Shown here one piece after another: positions 38,517-45,785 of a stretch of 50,751 nt of DNA (position 1 is its first letter; each line of letters starts with the position of its first letter). Below the pieces are notes generated by a model, which saw nothing but the letters and a program-made list of their open reading frames with translations, made no database searches and was not told where the DNA came from. This stretch comes from a virus: the IMG/VR virus record IMGVR_UViG_3300021962_000156, positions 1 to 50,751 of that record; one strand, 5' to 3'. The position numbers and the translations under genes were made by a program.

Positions 38517-39323
38517 ATGAACGTTTATTTGTTTATGAAAAAAATATTCATCGCAATTCTACTTTTTTGTGCAATTATTTTTTGTAATGCACAATCTGAA
38601 TCCGAATATCAAACTTTTGTCGAAAAATGTTTAAAACCAACTGTTTTGATTGGCAGCAATGATGATAGCATCACCGGCACAGGTGTTATTGTTAAATCAG
38701 AAAAACTAAAATATGTTGATGCTTATTTTAACGTTATATTTTCCTGTGATCATATTTTGAAATCAAATAAACAAAATATAAAAATATCTGAGTTTGATAA
38801 AAATGGCATTTTTGTTAAGTATACAAATGCCAAAGCTGTGGTATTCTATAAGGATAGAGATGACGATTTAAGTATATTGTTTTTTACATCAGATAATATT
38901 ATGCCAACAGCAGACCTGTCTTTTAACTATAATCCAAAATTAAAAGATTTTGTATTTTCTATTGGACATGGTATGGGAGATCATTCCCGCTATACTGATG
39001 GTGTAATTACTGGTGCACTAAAAACAAAAGAAGACTTTACCGATTATAAAACATCAATACCTATTATTTTCGGAGATTCCGGAGGACCTCTATTTTACAA
39101 AAACAAATTAATTGGTATCACAAATAGCATCAGATCGCTGAAGGTAACAGAAAATGTTAAAGTTCCTGTCTATAACATATCGACATTTAAATCATTAAAT
39201 CTTTTTAATAAAATTTTAAACACGACTAGTCTTAGCGATAAAGATTTTAAGAATTTAAATATACCTGAAATTCTTGGTGTTGATTTGTGGTTAAAATATC
39301 AAAAAAACATACTTGATAATTAA
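38517..39323 (+). CDS. Secreted trypsin-like serine protease
   Basis: A signal peptide is evident: KK then IFIAILLFCAIIFCNA, with a cut likely before QSESE (residues about 8-25; the ATG six codons later, MKKIF, could also be the start). The mature part is a trypsin-2/S1-type protease: catalytic His in FSCDHIL, Asp in DRDDDLSIL and Ser in IFGDSGGPLF, with the GTGV and IGHG loops. About 240 mature residues is normal for this family. Export through the host Sec system suggests an envelope or extracellular target. No transmembrane anchor beyond the signal. Confidence 0.82.
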   Translation: MNVYLFMKKIFIAILLFCAIIFCNAQSESEYQTFVEKCLKPTVLIGSNDDSITGTGVIVKSEKLKYVDAYFNVIFSCDHILKSNKQNIKISEFDKNGIFVKYTNAKAVVFYKDRDDDLSILFFTSDNIMPTADLSFNYNPKLKDFVFSIGHGMGDHSRYTDGVITGALKTKEDFTDYKTSIPIIFGDSGGPLFYKNKLIGITNSIRSLKVTENVKVPVYNISTFKSLNLFNKILNTTSLSDKDFKNLNIPEILGVDLWLKYQKNILDN

Positions 39324-39634
39324 ATGTATCCAATCCTTGTAGCTTGCAATATTTCTTGCATAGTAACTTTGCGCCCTACCAAATCGCTGACTGCGTTTGT
39401 AAAATGCTCAGCAATGTCTCTCTTTATTGCATTTTGATACTTATCACCCATTTTTCTAGCTTCCATATACGATGAAATATCAATAGACCAATCTAATAAT
39501 TGATTATCAATCCATATTTCTTTTTCCACGCTTCCATTCCCATGCACACGAACCCGAGTTTCAAATTTCTTTTTGCCAAATGGAATTTCTTCGTTTGTTG
39601 AAATTATGTTTTCAAAATTGTCATGTTCTTGCAT
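39320..39634 (-). CDS. 104-residue protein of unknown function
   Basis: The sequence has a strand-rich part (KKKFETRVRVHGNGSVEKEI) and a helical end (KMGDKYQNAIKRDIAEHF, then VTMQEILQATRIGYI). No known domain is seen. AGAGAAG lies ahead of the ATG. The gene overlaps the start-proximal end of the mutase by 31 bases on the same strand, its ATG being inside the 3' end of the mutase gene, and shares four bases with the protease stop on the other strand. Confidence 0.6.
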   Translation of the reverse strand: MQEHDNFENIISTNEEIPFGKKKFETRVRVHGNGSVEKEIWIDNQLLDWSIDISSYMEARKMGDKYQNAIKRDIAEHFTNAVSDLVGRKVTMQEILQATRIGYI

Positions 39635-40719
39635 ATTTCTTCTCTCGAATCTTTTAAAGCCATAGCTATTACTTGATCCATATTTAAATAAGTATACCTT
39701 CCTAATCTTCCTCCGATTATGTAATTATTTAAATTTTCACTTTCATTTTTGTATTTTTCATAAACCTTCTTGTTTTTATCACATGGCAAAGGATAAAACG
39801 GTATTTGGTTTATGTCATAATCTACTGGATATTCATACGTTACGACAGTTTTATCTTGGCTCGATTTCTCAAAATATTTGTGCTCAACAATTCTCGTATA
39901 TGGCACAGACGTTTCTGTATAATTAATAATCGAATTACCAAGAAATGTCTTATTAAATGTTTTTTCCTCAAATCTTAAACTACGATATCCTAAAATGCCG
40001 AACTTGTAATCAAAAAGCTCATCAAGTTTTCCACTGTAAATAATTTTGTAAAAAGATTTTTCAAATTCTTTTTTATTTTCAAAAAAGTCTGTTTTTAATA
40101 TGATTGTTATATTTTCATGATCTAAAATATTTTCGAAAAAATTTGTGTATCCTTTTTTTGGTATTCCTTGGTAAATGTCAGTGAAATAATCATCATTGAA
40201 ATCAAAACGAATTGGGATTCTCTTTGCGACAGATACATCAAGTTTTTCCGGTGGTATATTCCACTGTTTTATTGTGTATCCTTCGTAAAAAATATTATAA
40301 ATTTCTTGACCAAGATTTTTTAAAATATATGATTTAAAATTTTTTTTATTGGTTTTTACTTTTACTTTATTTAAAATTGCTTTAGCTTCTTTTTCATTCA
40401 CCACACCATATATCTGATTCAAAGTAAACAAATTTACTGGGAATGAATAAAAAGTGTCTTTATAATTGACTTTTACTTTAAGTTTAAAATCATTGAATTC
40501 CGCAAACCTATTTACGAAAAGCCATACTTCAGTCGAATTCGTATGAAAACAATGCGGCCCGTATTTGTGTATGTTAATATTGTGTTTTTTTTGACTGTAA
40601 CAGTTACCAGCTATATGATTTCTTTTGTCAATTATAGAAACTTTATGACCCGCTTCTGCAAGTTGTCTTGCAAATACAGATCCGTATAACCCACATCCAA
40701 CTATAAGGTAATTTCTCAT
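39604..40719 (-). CDS. glf: UDP-galactopyranose mutase
   Basis: The N-terminus has the FAD-binding G-x-G-x-x-G (IVGCGLYGSVFARQLAEAG) with an acidic strand end (IIDKRNHIAGN). Further family marks are HKYGPHCFHTN, YEGYTIKQWNIPPEKLDVS and the C-terminal GGRLGRYTYLNMDQVIA. The enzyme converts UDP-galactopyranose to UDP-galactofuranose, the precursor of galactofuranosyl residues in surface glycans. At 371 residues it is full length. A hairpin terminator lies ten bases before the ATG, so it needs its own promoter; none is obvious. Phage use is probably modification of host or virion glycans. Confidence 0.92.
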   Translation of the reverse strand: MRNYLIVGCGLYGSVFARQLAEAGHKVSIIDKRNHIAGNCYSQKKHNINIHKYGPHCFHTNSTEVWLFVNRFAEFNDFKLKVKVNYKDTFYSFPVNLFTLNQIYGVVNEKEAKAILNKVKVKTNKKNFKSYILKNLGQEIYNIFYEGYTIKQWNIPPEKLDVSVAKRIPIRFDFNDDYFTDIYQGIPKKGYTNFFENILDHENITIILKTDFFENKKEFEKSFYKIIYSGKLDELFDYKFGILGYRSLRFEEKTFNKTFLGNSIINYTETSVPYTRIVEHKYFEKSSQDKTVVTYEYPVDYDINQIPFYPLPCDKNKKVYEKYKNESENLNNYIIGGRLGRYTYLNMDQVIAMALKDSREEICKNMTILKT

Positions 40720-40728
40720 ATAACAAAA

Positions 40729-40759
40729 ATTGCCTGCCTACATTATGTAGGCAGGCAAT
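40729..40759 (-). terminator. Perfect 15-base hairpin terminator
   Basis: The arms ATTGCCTGCCTACAT and ATGTAGGCAGGCAAT are exact complements separated by one base, so the real loop is formed by the inner AT pairs. Read leftward it is followed by TTTTTGTT. It ends the transcript of the decoration-like gene and isolates it from the mutase gene. Confidence 0.92.
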
Positions 40760-40780
40760 TAAATTATAATCAATTAAACA

Positions 40781-41116
40781 TTATAGACCAAAGTTTGCAA
40801 CTTTAACAACTGCATACCCAACAACATCAGAGCCAGTACCGGCTAGAGTTAGGGTGCAAACGTTGCTAGAAATAGCAAGAGTGCCACTGACGGCGGTGCC
40901 ATCGGTCTGGTTGCTGACCAATAGAATGAAGTCAGAAGTGCTTCCTGTTAGAGGGAAGACAACAGATGCTGCACCGCTGGATAGGGTGGCAGAGCCAGCC
41001 TTAGCGATGTATGGTCCAATTAGATGGCTCACGCCAAGTGTCTGACGCTCTGGTGCGCCCTTTGTTGCGCCTTCAGCTGATCCGGCTCCAACGCCGGTTA
41101 CGGATGTAGCTCCCAT
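40781..41116 (-). CDS. Highly expressed decoration-like virion protein
   Basis: The 111-residue chain is Gly/Ala/Ser/Thr-rich with beta strands (SAEGATKGAPERQTLGVSH, SATLSSGAASVVFPLTGST, GTLAISSNVCTLTLAGTG, VVGYAVVKVANFGL), typical of small capsid decoration or tail proteins. The strong AAAGGAGGT ribosome site, its own strong terminator and a more GC-rich codon use than neighbours all indicate very high expression. No family is recognised by sequence alone. It is divergent from the homing endonuclease gene across 104 AT-rich bases. Confidence 0.75.
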   Translation of the reverse strand: MGATSVTGVGAGSAEGATKGAPERQTLGVSHLIGPYIAKAGSATLSSGAASVVFPLTGSTSDFILLVSNQTDGTAVSGTLAISSNVCTLTLAGTGSDVVGYAVVKVANFGL

Positions 41117-41220
41117 ATTAAATACCTCCTTTAAGGTTATAATTAGTTAAGCGTCTGTGTCTTTAAATTATATACATTTGGTATAATTTAATAAAGAAAA
41201 TTGTAATATATATATTTATT

Positions 41221-41811
41221 ATGTTAGATGAATGGCAATATGATGGAAAGAAATTAAGAAAAATAGACTTAACGAATCGTGAAAAACAATTCGTTCTTGG
41301 CAGTCTTTTGGGCAACGGTAGCATAATTTTTCCTAAAAAATCACTGAGTCCACACCTACAACTTCGTGAAAGCATTAGCAAAGGAGGCACATGGCTTAGA
41401 TGCAAAGCAGAAGAACTAAAAAGATTCAGCCGTCAAAAAGCATTTATCCGTGATCAGGATAGCTTCCGATGGAATTCCATTACAAATCCTTGTTGGGAGT
41501 ACTTTTTCGATATCTGCTACAAAAATCGTAAAAAAGATGTAACCATGAACTGGTTAGATCTACTTCAAGACATAGGCCTTGCTGTTTGGTTTTTAGACAA
41601 AGGACATATATTTCAAAAAAGCTGCCACATACGTGTTAGTAGAATGAACGAATCTTCCATGAAAAATTTTATAGAATATTTTAGAATTATAGAAATACCA
41701 TGTACATTAAAAAAATATGGAGGCAGCACAGTACTACATTTTGATCAAGAAGAAATGGTTCGTTTAATACGACTTATCGGTCCATGCTTTCCAAATTATC
41801 TCAAGTCTTAA
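41221..41811 (+). CDS. Free-standing LAGLIDADG homing endonuclease
   Basis: Two motifs mark the family: FVLGSLLGNGS at residues 24-34 and GLAVWFLDKGH at 119-129, about 95 residues apart, in a 196-residue protein (single-chain LAGLIDADG_2 type). The first motif has Asn32 where a catalytic Asp is expected, while D126 is present in the second, so it may be a nickase or degenerate. It is not inside a visible intron or intein. TATATATT and TATT stand before the ATG, with no Shine-Dalgarno. It overlaps the converging peptidase gene by four bases. Confidence 0.8.
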   Translation: MLDEWQYDGKKLRKIDLTNREKQFVLGSLLGNGSIIFPKKSLSPHLQLRESISKGGTWLRCKAEELKRFSRQKAFIRDQDSFRWNSITNPCWEYFFDICYKNRKKDVTMNWLDLLQDIGLAVWFLDKGHIFQKSCHIRVSRMNESSMKNFIEYFRIIEIPCTLKKYGGSTVLHFDQEEMVRLIRLIGPCFPNYLKS

Positions 41812-42389
41812 GGAACCTTACGTGCATAATTTAAATAAAACGGCTTAGAATTTTTCCATGCTATAATACCCAGTTGCTCGTGATGCTGACCTTTGTAGTC
41901 CAAATCATGCCAACGTGTTATAAGCTCTGCTTTTGGTATATAACCACGAGTACAGTTTAACCAAGGATCTTCAAAAATTATGTTTTTTTTGTCATATCCA
42001 ATTGCAACTAAATAATGACCATTACCGTTATTTTTGTAGTTTTTAGGAGACCCATAAGCTTGTAATACTAAAATTACAGGTCTTCTTTTTTGCAATTCTT
42101 GACATAATGATCTTATTCCCATATTGTAAACCATCTTGCAACTTATTCCCACTTCCTTGAAATATGTCACCATTTTGTTTGGTGGTGTACCATATGTTTC
42201 ATCTGTCTCTAAGTAAGCAAAATAATCATAATGAGATTCTAATCCTAATCCGTAATACGCACATATTGAATGTACAGCCGCTGCTCCACAACTAAAATGT
42301 GTTTTTTGTTGAACTTCAGGAAGCCAAACCTTTATTGCATCTGGATTGATCTTCTTGTTGTTTGGCCTTTTATTGTTATTGTAAGCCAT
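41808..42389 (-). CDS. C39-like cysteine peptidase
   Basis: The papain-like catalytic set is visible: Gln28 in EVQQKTHF, Cys34 in FSCGAAAVHSICAYYG, His125 in NGHYLVAIGYD and Asp141 in FEDPW. This is the bacteriocin-processing (C39) or C39-like pattern. It lacks a transporter domain and a signal peptide, so is a soluble single-domain protein of 193 residues with a basic N-terminus. It could act as a peptide-cleaving maturation or anti-bacterial enzyme; the target is unknown. TGTAAATA plus four bases precedes the ATG and there is no Shine-Dalgarno. Confidence 0.8.
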   Translation of the reverse strand: MAYNNNKRPNNKKINPDAIKVWLPEVQQKTHFSCGAAAVHSICAYYGLGLESHYDYFAYLETDETYGTPPNKMVTYFKEVGISCKMVYNMGIRSLCQELQKRRPVILVLQAYGSPKNYKNNGNGHYLVAIGYDKKNIIFEDPWLNCTRGYIPKAELITRWHDLDYKGQHHEQLGIIAWKNSKPFYLNYARKVP

Positions 42390-42393
42390 GATA

Positions 42394-42401
42394 TATTTAC
42401 A
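42394..42401 (-). promoter_or_regulatory. T4-late-like box TGTAAATA, four bases from ATG
   Basis: The leftward strand reads TGTAAATA, TATC, ATG. It is one base different from the consensus at position two, with the same four-base gap as at 32831, 37647 and 46703. Confidence 0.5.
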
Positions 42402-42456
42402 AGAGTAAGTCGTTAAAACTCCTCAAAATTTAAATATTAGTCGATATATTATGTTA

Positions 42457-42777
42457 TTATTTGCCAGCGCCTGCAGATGTCGCAGCCATTTGTGCCATAG
42501 CAGGACTTGCACCACCACCTGCGCCTCCTCCACCTCCCGATCCGACGATAGGACCAGTAGTTACAGGAGGAGGGCAAGCATATCCAGAACAACCATCGGG
42601 CTTTACTACGGGGCAGTCTCCGGGACCACCACGACATCCCTTATTGCCTCTGTAATTTACTTTTTTGTTGTCAGCAGCGCCGGATGGCGTGGGCTGCCCG
42701 GGACCCGTGCCCTGCGTGCCCATCAATTGCGTGCTTTCCTCGTTCATATAAAGCCATGCGGCAAAATTAAAATGCAT
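42457..42777 (-). CDS. Pro/Gly-rich small protein with W-motif start
   Basis: The chain begins MHFNFAAWLYMNEES, a member of the F-x-x-W-L family, and continues with Gly/Pro-rich low complexity (TQGTGPGQPTPSGAADNKK, then GCRGGPGDCPVVKPDGCSGY, a four-cysteine stretch, and GSGGGGGAGGGASPAMAQM). It looks like a small disordered or knotted packaged peptide. It is divergent from the next gene with only 17 bases between starts and lacks a Shine-Dalgarno. No function is recognised. Confidence 0.6.
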   Translation of the reverse strand: MHFNFAAWLYMNEESTQLMGTQGTGPGQPTPSGAADNKKVNYRGNKGCRGGPGDCPVVKPDGCSGYACPPPVTTGPIVGSGGGGGAGGGASPAMAQMAATSAGAGK

Positions 42778-42794
42778 GAAATATATATTGTACT
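42778..42794. promoter_or_regulatory. 17-bp AT-rich bidirectional promoter candidate
   Basis: The gap holds GAAATATATATTGTACT between two divergent ATGs. Each strand has TATATATT or AATATATA four to five bases before its ATG, similar to the other boxes but with two mismatches to TATAAATA. No ribosome site fits in the space, so both genes, which share the W-motif start, would give leaderless transcripts. Confidence 0.45.
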
Positions 42795-42983
42795 ATGAAA
42801 ACTTTCCAAGAATGGCTCTTTGAAATGGCAGGAACTGATGCAATAGTATCTTGCAAAGATCTTGACAATCCCAATTTTCAGATTCAAGGAAGCCTATCAA
42901 ATCTAAATTGCAAAAATAAGAAAACGCAAAAAATACCATATACAACAGATCCTGTAAAAACTAAGGCTGCGGCTTCTGCATAA
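42795..42983 (+). CDS. Small protein with capsid-targeting-like start
   Basis: Starts MKTFQEWLFEMAG, ten residues to E10; from memory T4 IPIII starts MKTYQEFIAE. Cutting after LFE would leave a 52-residue polar peptide with two cysteines (VSCKDL and NLNCKN) and an Ala-rich end. No Shine-Dalgarno. Its 3' end overlaps the converging membrane protein gene by 23 bases. Confidence 0.65.
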   Translation: MKTFQEWLFEMAGTDAIVSCKDLDNPNFQIQGSLSNLNCKNKKTQKIPYTTDPVKTKAAASA

Positions 42984-43494
42984 TTTTATTTGGTGGCAAA
43001 AGATATGCTCTAAAATCTGCATCCCGAGTCAAACTTCCTTCCCCTTCCCCAGTCACTTCTTGGCCGTCCATGGGCTTGCGTGACAAAACTACATATCCAC
43101 CCTTTTTTATTTGCTCCATAGCATTCTCAAGACCCTGATGTGCTTCTTTAGAATATGGCATTTTAAACATTCTCGCTGTATCATCGGGTTTGTAAAAAAC
43201 AAAATCATACCAAGAATGTGTAAACAAATCATACTCTCCATGAGCCTCACCAATCACATACAAAGATTTTGGCTCATTAGAAATGAAAGACATAAGTCGC
43301 ATTTGCATGGGAAGATGCTCATCTGCTGGCCATCCCATATATGAACGAACCCCAAACCATAAAATTATTACAAAAAATGTCGTGATGTTTATTAACCACA
43401 TCTTCGCAGTTAACCAACCTTTTACACCAATTACAATCCACAATAAAACACTTGATAAGAGTAAAAACAAAATAGGAAACAACAATGTGTTCAT
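42961..43494 (-). CDS. Membrane protein, third gene of the ExbB/ExbD-like operon
   Basis: Two transmembrane helices lie in the first 50 residues (TLLFPILFLLLSSVLLWIV and WLINITTFFVIILWFGV), then a soluble part of about 125 residues with SLYVIGEAHGEYDLFTHSW and GYVVLSRKPMDGQEVTGEG. The soluble part does not match a family I know. GGTGAGC sits before the ATG, and its start overlaps the ExbD-like stop by four bases, so it is probably co-translated with and part of the same complex. Confidence 0.65.
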   Translation of the reverse strand: MNTLLFPILFLLLSSVLLWIVIGVKGWLTAKMWLINITTFFVIILWFGVRSYMGWPADEHLPMQMRLMSFISNEPKSLYVIGEAHGEYDLFTHSWYDFVFYKPDDTARMFKMPYSKEAHQGLENAMEQIKKGGYVVLSRKPMDGQEVTGEGEGSLTRDADFRAYLLPPNKIMQKPQP

Positions 43495-44102
43495 TGCTCA
43501 CCCTTTTTTTTAATTAACTTCTTTTGAGGACCGTCTGTCACATAATTCACATCCCCATTTTTATCCACACCAAATCTAAAAACCGTTAATTCTTGTCCTA
43601 TAGTAGCTAATTTTATTTCTTTGCTAGCTATTAATTTGTAAGGATTCATTTTTTCAATTCTTATGCTAACGGGCGTTGGCTCTGCACCAGTTCTTTTTGA
43701 ATATAAATGAGAATTTACAATATACTCTCCCGGTACTATGCCTCTAATGCTCACTACCTCACGATTCTCCTTGTAATCAATTTTCTTGCCATTAGGCAAA
43801 GTAATAGTGTCGTTTTTATTACCCAGATCATCTCTGTCTAAATGCATTAACCCATCTTCTCGTCTATTAAAAGATGTTATATTATTCAGCGGATCAACAA
43901 CATAAATGTCTATGTCATCATCCCACTGATACGGCCATGTAGATGTTATTAAAAATTCAACGTTCTTCACGGTCGGCTTGGATTCAGTTTTCTCACTTAT
44001 TAACAATAAAGCTAACATAAAAAATCCAACAAAAGCCAATAATGTATTAAATAACAAATCTAAAAATGCAGTTGAAGACCCGTAGTTTTTACTTCTTTTC
44101 AT
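43491..44102 (-). CDS. ExbD/TolR-like subunit with a beta-sandwich domain
   Basis: The N-terminus has one transmembrane helix with the hallmark aspartate: F-L-D-L-L-F-N-T-L-L (D15), equivalent to the proton-path Asp in ExbD, TolR and MotB (FIDVMLVLL in ExbD). Instead of the usual small ExbD periplasmic domain or MotB OmpA domain, residues 45-190 form a YfaP/DUF2135-like beta sandwich (WPYQWDDDIDIYVVDP, HLDRDDLGNKND, RGIVPGEYIVNSHLY, PVSIRIEKMNPY). Its ATG lies in the 3' end of the ExbB-like gene with GAAGGAAG ahead. A proton-driven complex with unknown output is inferred. Confidence 0.72.
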   Translation of the reverse strand: MKRSKNYGSSTAFLDLLFNTLLAFVGFFMLALLLISEKTESKPTVKNVEFLITSTWPYQWDDDIDIYVVDPLNNITSFNRREDGLMHLDRDDLGNKNDTITLPNGKKIDYKENREVVSIRGIVPGEYIVNSHLYSKRTGAEPTPVSIRIEKMNPYKLIASKEIKLATIGQELTVFRFGVDKNGDVNYVTDGPQKKLIKKKGEQ

Positions 44103-44577
44103 TATCTTCCTTCAACTTTTGTATTTCATTTTCCATATCAAAAGCTTGCAATTTAAGTATATTGCCAAAAATTAAACCAACAAGTGTTGTGTACAAAGCT
44201 GTAGACATGCCATAACTCATACCAACAATCAAAGATTGAATCCCACTTGAGTCCCCCGGACTTAATGAAGAAAAACCAGCCAACATTTGGATAAAACCAA
44301 CCACAGTACCAATCATTCCTAAACTTAAACAGATTTCTGAAAAAAACCAACTTAGCTCAATTTTTCTTTCCAAATCTTTGGTGTCTTTTATGCTCGATGC
44401 CAGCTTACCATTATAACACGAAATTGTAACAAATATTGCCATAATTACAAAACACAAATAACTTGAATCTTTTTTATAAATCTCATGGAATACATTAAGC
44501 TTATAACAAATAAATGATGCTATGATTAGTATTGAATTTAGCAACCACCATCTCAGAAATGCACTGTTTTTGTTCAT
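44089..44577 (-). CDS. ExbB/TolQ/MotA-like proton channel subunit
   Basis: Helices at 11-25, 39-55, 82-102 and 112-142 are membrane segments. The last two carry the MotA/TolQ/ExbB pattern: S-L-G-M-I-G-T91-V-V-G-F, then SYGMSTALYTTLVGLIFGNI with T130/T131 at the place of the ExbB lining threonines. At 162 residues it lacks the long cytoplasmic loop of MotA and is shorter than TolQ. GAGGTACTT precedes the ATG. It forms a three-gene operon with an ExbD-like partner, so a PMF-using membrane machine is proposed. Confidence 0.75.
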   Translation of the reverse strand: MNKNSAFLRWWLLNSILIIASFICYKLNVFHEIYKKDSSYLCFVIMAIFVTISCYNGKLASSIKDTKDLERKIELSWFFSEICLSLGMIGTVVGFIQMLAGFSSLSPGDSSGIQSLIVGMSYGMSTALYTTLVGLIFGNILKLQAFDMENEIQKLKEDNEKK

Positions 44578-44654
44578 AAGTACCTCATGATTATATAATT
44601 AACCGCAAGTCATAATTGACAAACAATTTAGTTGGCGCTATCTTTATAGCAGAC

Positions 44655-45137
44655 ATGAAAGAACACATTCTTGTTAAATGTGCCAAAATACTCATAAAAG
44701 ATTGGGCTGGGAATAAGGCCAGACCAACTTTTCATTATGCATTTGCCATCAAGAAAAACAAAATAATCGCCATCGGAAAAAACAAACCAGATTTTCCCTC
44801 TCAACTCGCTGCAAAACTAGCACGACTTTATAAAATTGAAAAATGGGTAAGATATCCTTATCTCCACGCTGAAACTGATTTGTTGCAACAACTTCAACCT
44901 GATGAAATAAGCAAACAAATTGAAATTCTTAATCTCAGAATCAATAGACATGGACAGTTCCGATTTTGCAAACCATGCATCAACTGCCAAAAAGTACTTG
45001 ACACTCATAACCTACATAAAATAAGTTGGTCAAAAAACTTACCCGAAGATAATCCGAAAATTATTATGATAGATGGATATCAGCAAACAATTGTACCAAA
45101 TCCATTTTATGCAAAATTAATACAAAATAATAATTAA
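44655..45137 (+). CDS. Deaminase-fold (CDA/dCMP-type) protein
   Basis: The zinc motifs are H-A-E at residues 84-86 (of the longer frame) in YPYLHAETDLL and P-C-x-x-C in KPCINCQKVL. The preceding beta hairpin, AFAIKKNKIIAIGKNKP, fits the deaminase fold. The frame stays open to a TTG at 44616; ATG at 44655 is chosen since it keeps the whole fold, but neither has a ribosome site. It may deaminate dCMP, CMP or a modified base; the spacing between motifs (about 30 residues) is normal. It is divergent from the ExbB-like operon. Confidence 0.72.
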   Translation: MKEHILVKCAKILIKDWAGNKARPTFHYAFAIKKNKIIAIGKNKPDFPSQLAAKLARLYKIEKWVRYPYLHAETDLLQQLQPDEISKQIEILNLRINRHGQFRFCKPCINCQKVLDTHNLHKISWSKNLPEDNPKIIMIDGYQQTIVPNPFYAKLIQNNN

Positions 45138-45173
45138 TTTATATATATAATAAATCGAAATTGGAGACGAAAT

Positions 45174-45731
45174 ATGTCTATGTCCTTTCTTGAGTATGTT
45201 GAAAATCGTGTTTCACAAGATGTTGACTATGTAGCACTAGCGGAAGCCGTAAATCGTTGCTACCAAGAAAAAGGAGAAGTTACTCCTGAAGACCTACAAG
45301 AAGCTTGGAGCGATTTGCTTAGCTCACAAGGCCGACAAAGACTTTTGAGAGGTGGACTGAATCTCGCAGGCAGCCTTGCCTACCAGCTACCAAAAAATCT
45401 TGCTATGAAAGGACTTAGTGGAGTTCTTTCCAAAGAACCATGGCAAAAGTCATGGAAAGCCGCTCAAACTGGTTACCACGCTACTGCCGCAAATCAGTTC
45501 ATGAACGCTGCTAAGAGCGCAGCAGAAGCCGCATCTGCTCTTGATCCTAAACTAGCGGGCAAAGCATTTGCAGGCATGGGTCCAGAAAGAGCAAAATATA
45601 TCGCTTCTGCGAAAGAAAAACTACAGAAAGCTCTTGATAACCTAACCGCTATGGAAAAAGCCCCAGCAGAGGCCCCCGCACCAGCAGGCGCACCAATGCC
45701 TCCCCCAGCAGGCGCACCAGCAGCACGCTAA
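45174..45731 (+). CDS. Ala/Pro-rich protein with a W-motif-like start
   Basis: The start MSMSFLEYVENRVSQDV is a variant of the shared start, with Y in place of W and E at residue 10. The 185 residues are mostly helical (EVTPEDLQEAWSDLLSSQG, NQFMNAAKSAAEAASALDP, AKEKLQKALDNLTAMEKAP) and end in a Pro/Ala-rich tail (GAPMPPPAGAPAAR). TTGGAGACG precedes the ATG and a terminator follows. It is a likely packaged or virion-associated protein; no enzyme motif is seen. Confidence 0.66.
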   Translation: MSMSFLEYVENRVSQDVDYVALAEAVNRCYQEKGEVTPEDLQEAWSDLLSSQGRQRLLRGGLNLAGSLAYQLPKNLAMKGLSGVLSKEPWQKSWKAAQTGYHATAANQFMNAAKSAAEAASALDPKLAGKAFAGMGPERAKYIASAKEKLQKALDNLTAMEKAPAEAPAPAGAPMPPPAGAPAAR

Positions 45732-45751
45732 CATAAGTCAAAATATAAATG

Positions 45752-45785
45752 AAAACAGGAGACTTTATAGCCTCCTGTTTTTTTT
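45752..45785 (+). terminator. Intrinsic terminator
   Basis: Arms AAAACAGGAG and CTCCTGTTTT around a ten-base loop, then a run of T. It closes the Ala/Pro-rich gene and overlaps the 3' end of the converging small membrane gene by two bases. Confidence 0.88.

Noticed and set aside
44153-44350. Trp/Phe-rich leftward frame inside the ExbB-like gene
   Set aside because: It is a frame-shifted reading of membrane helices; the ExbB-like frame has motifs and a good start.
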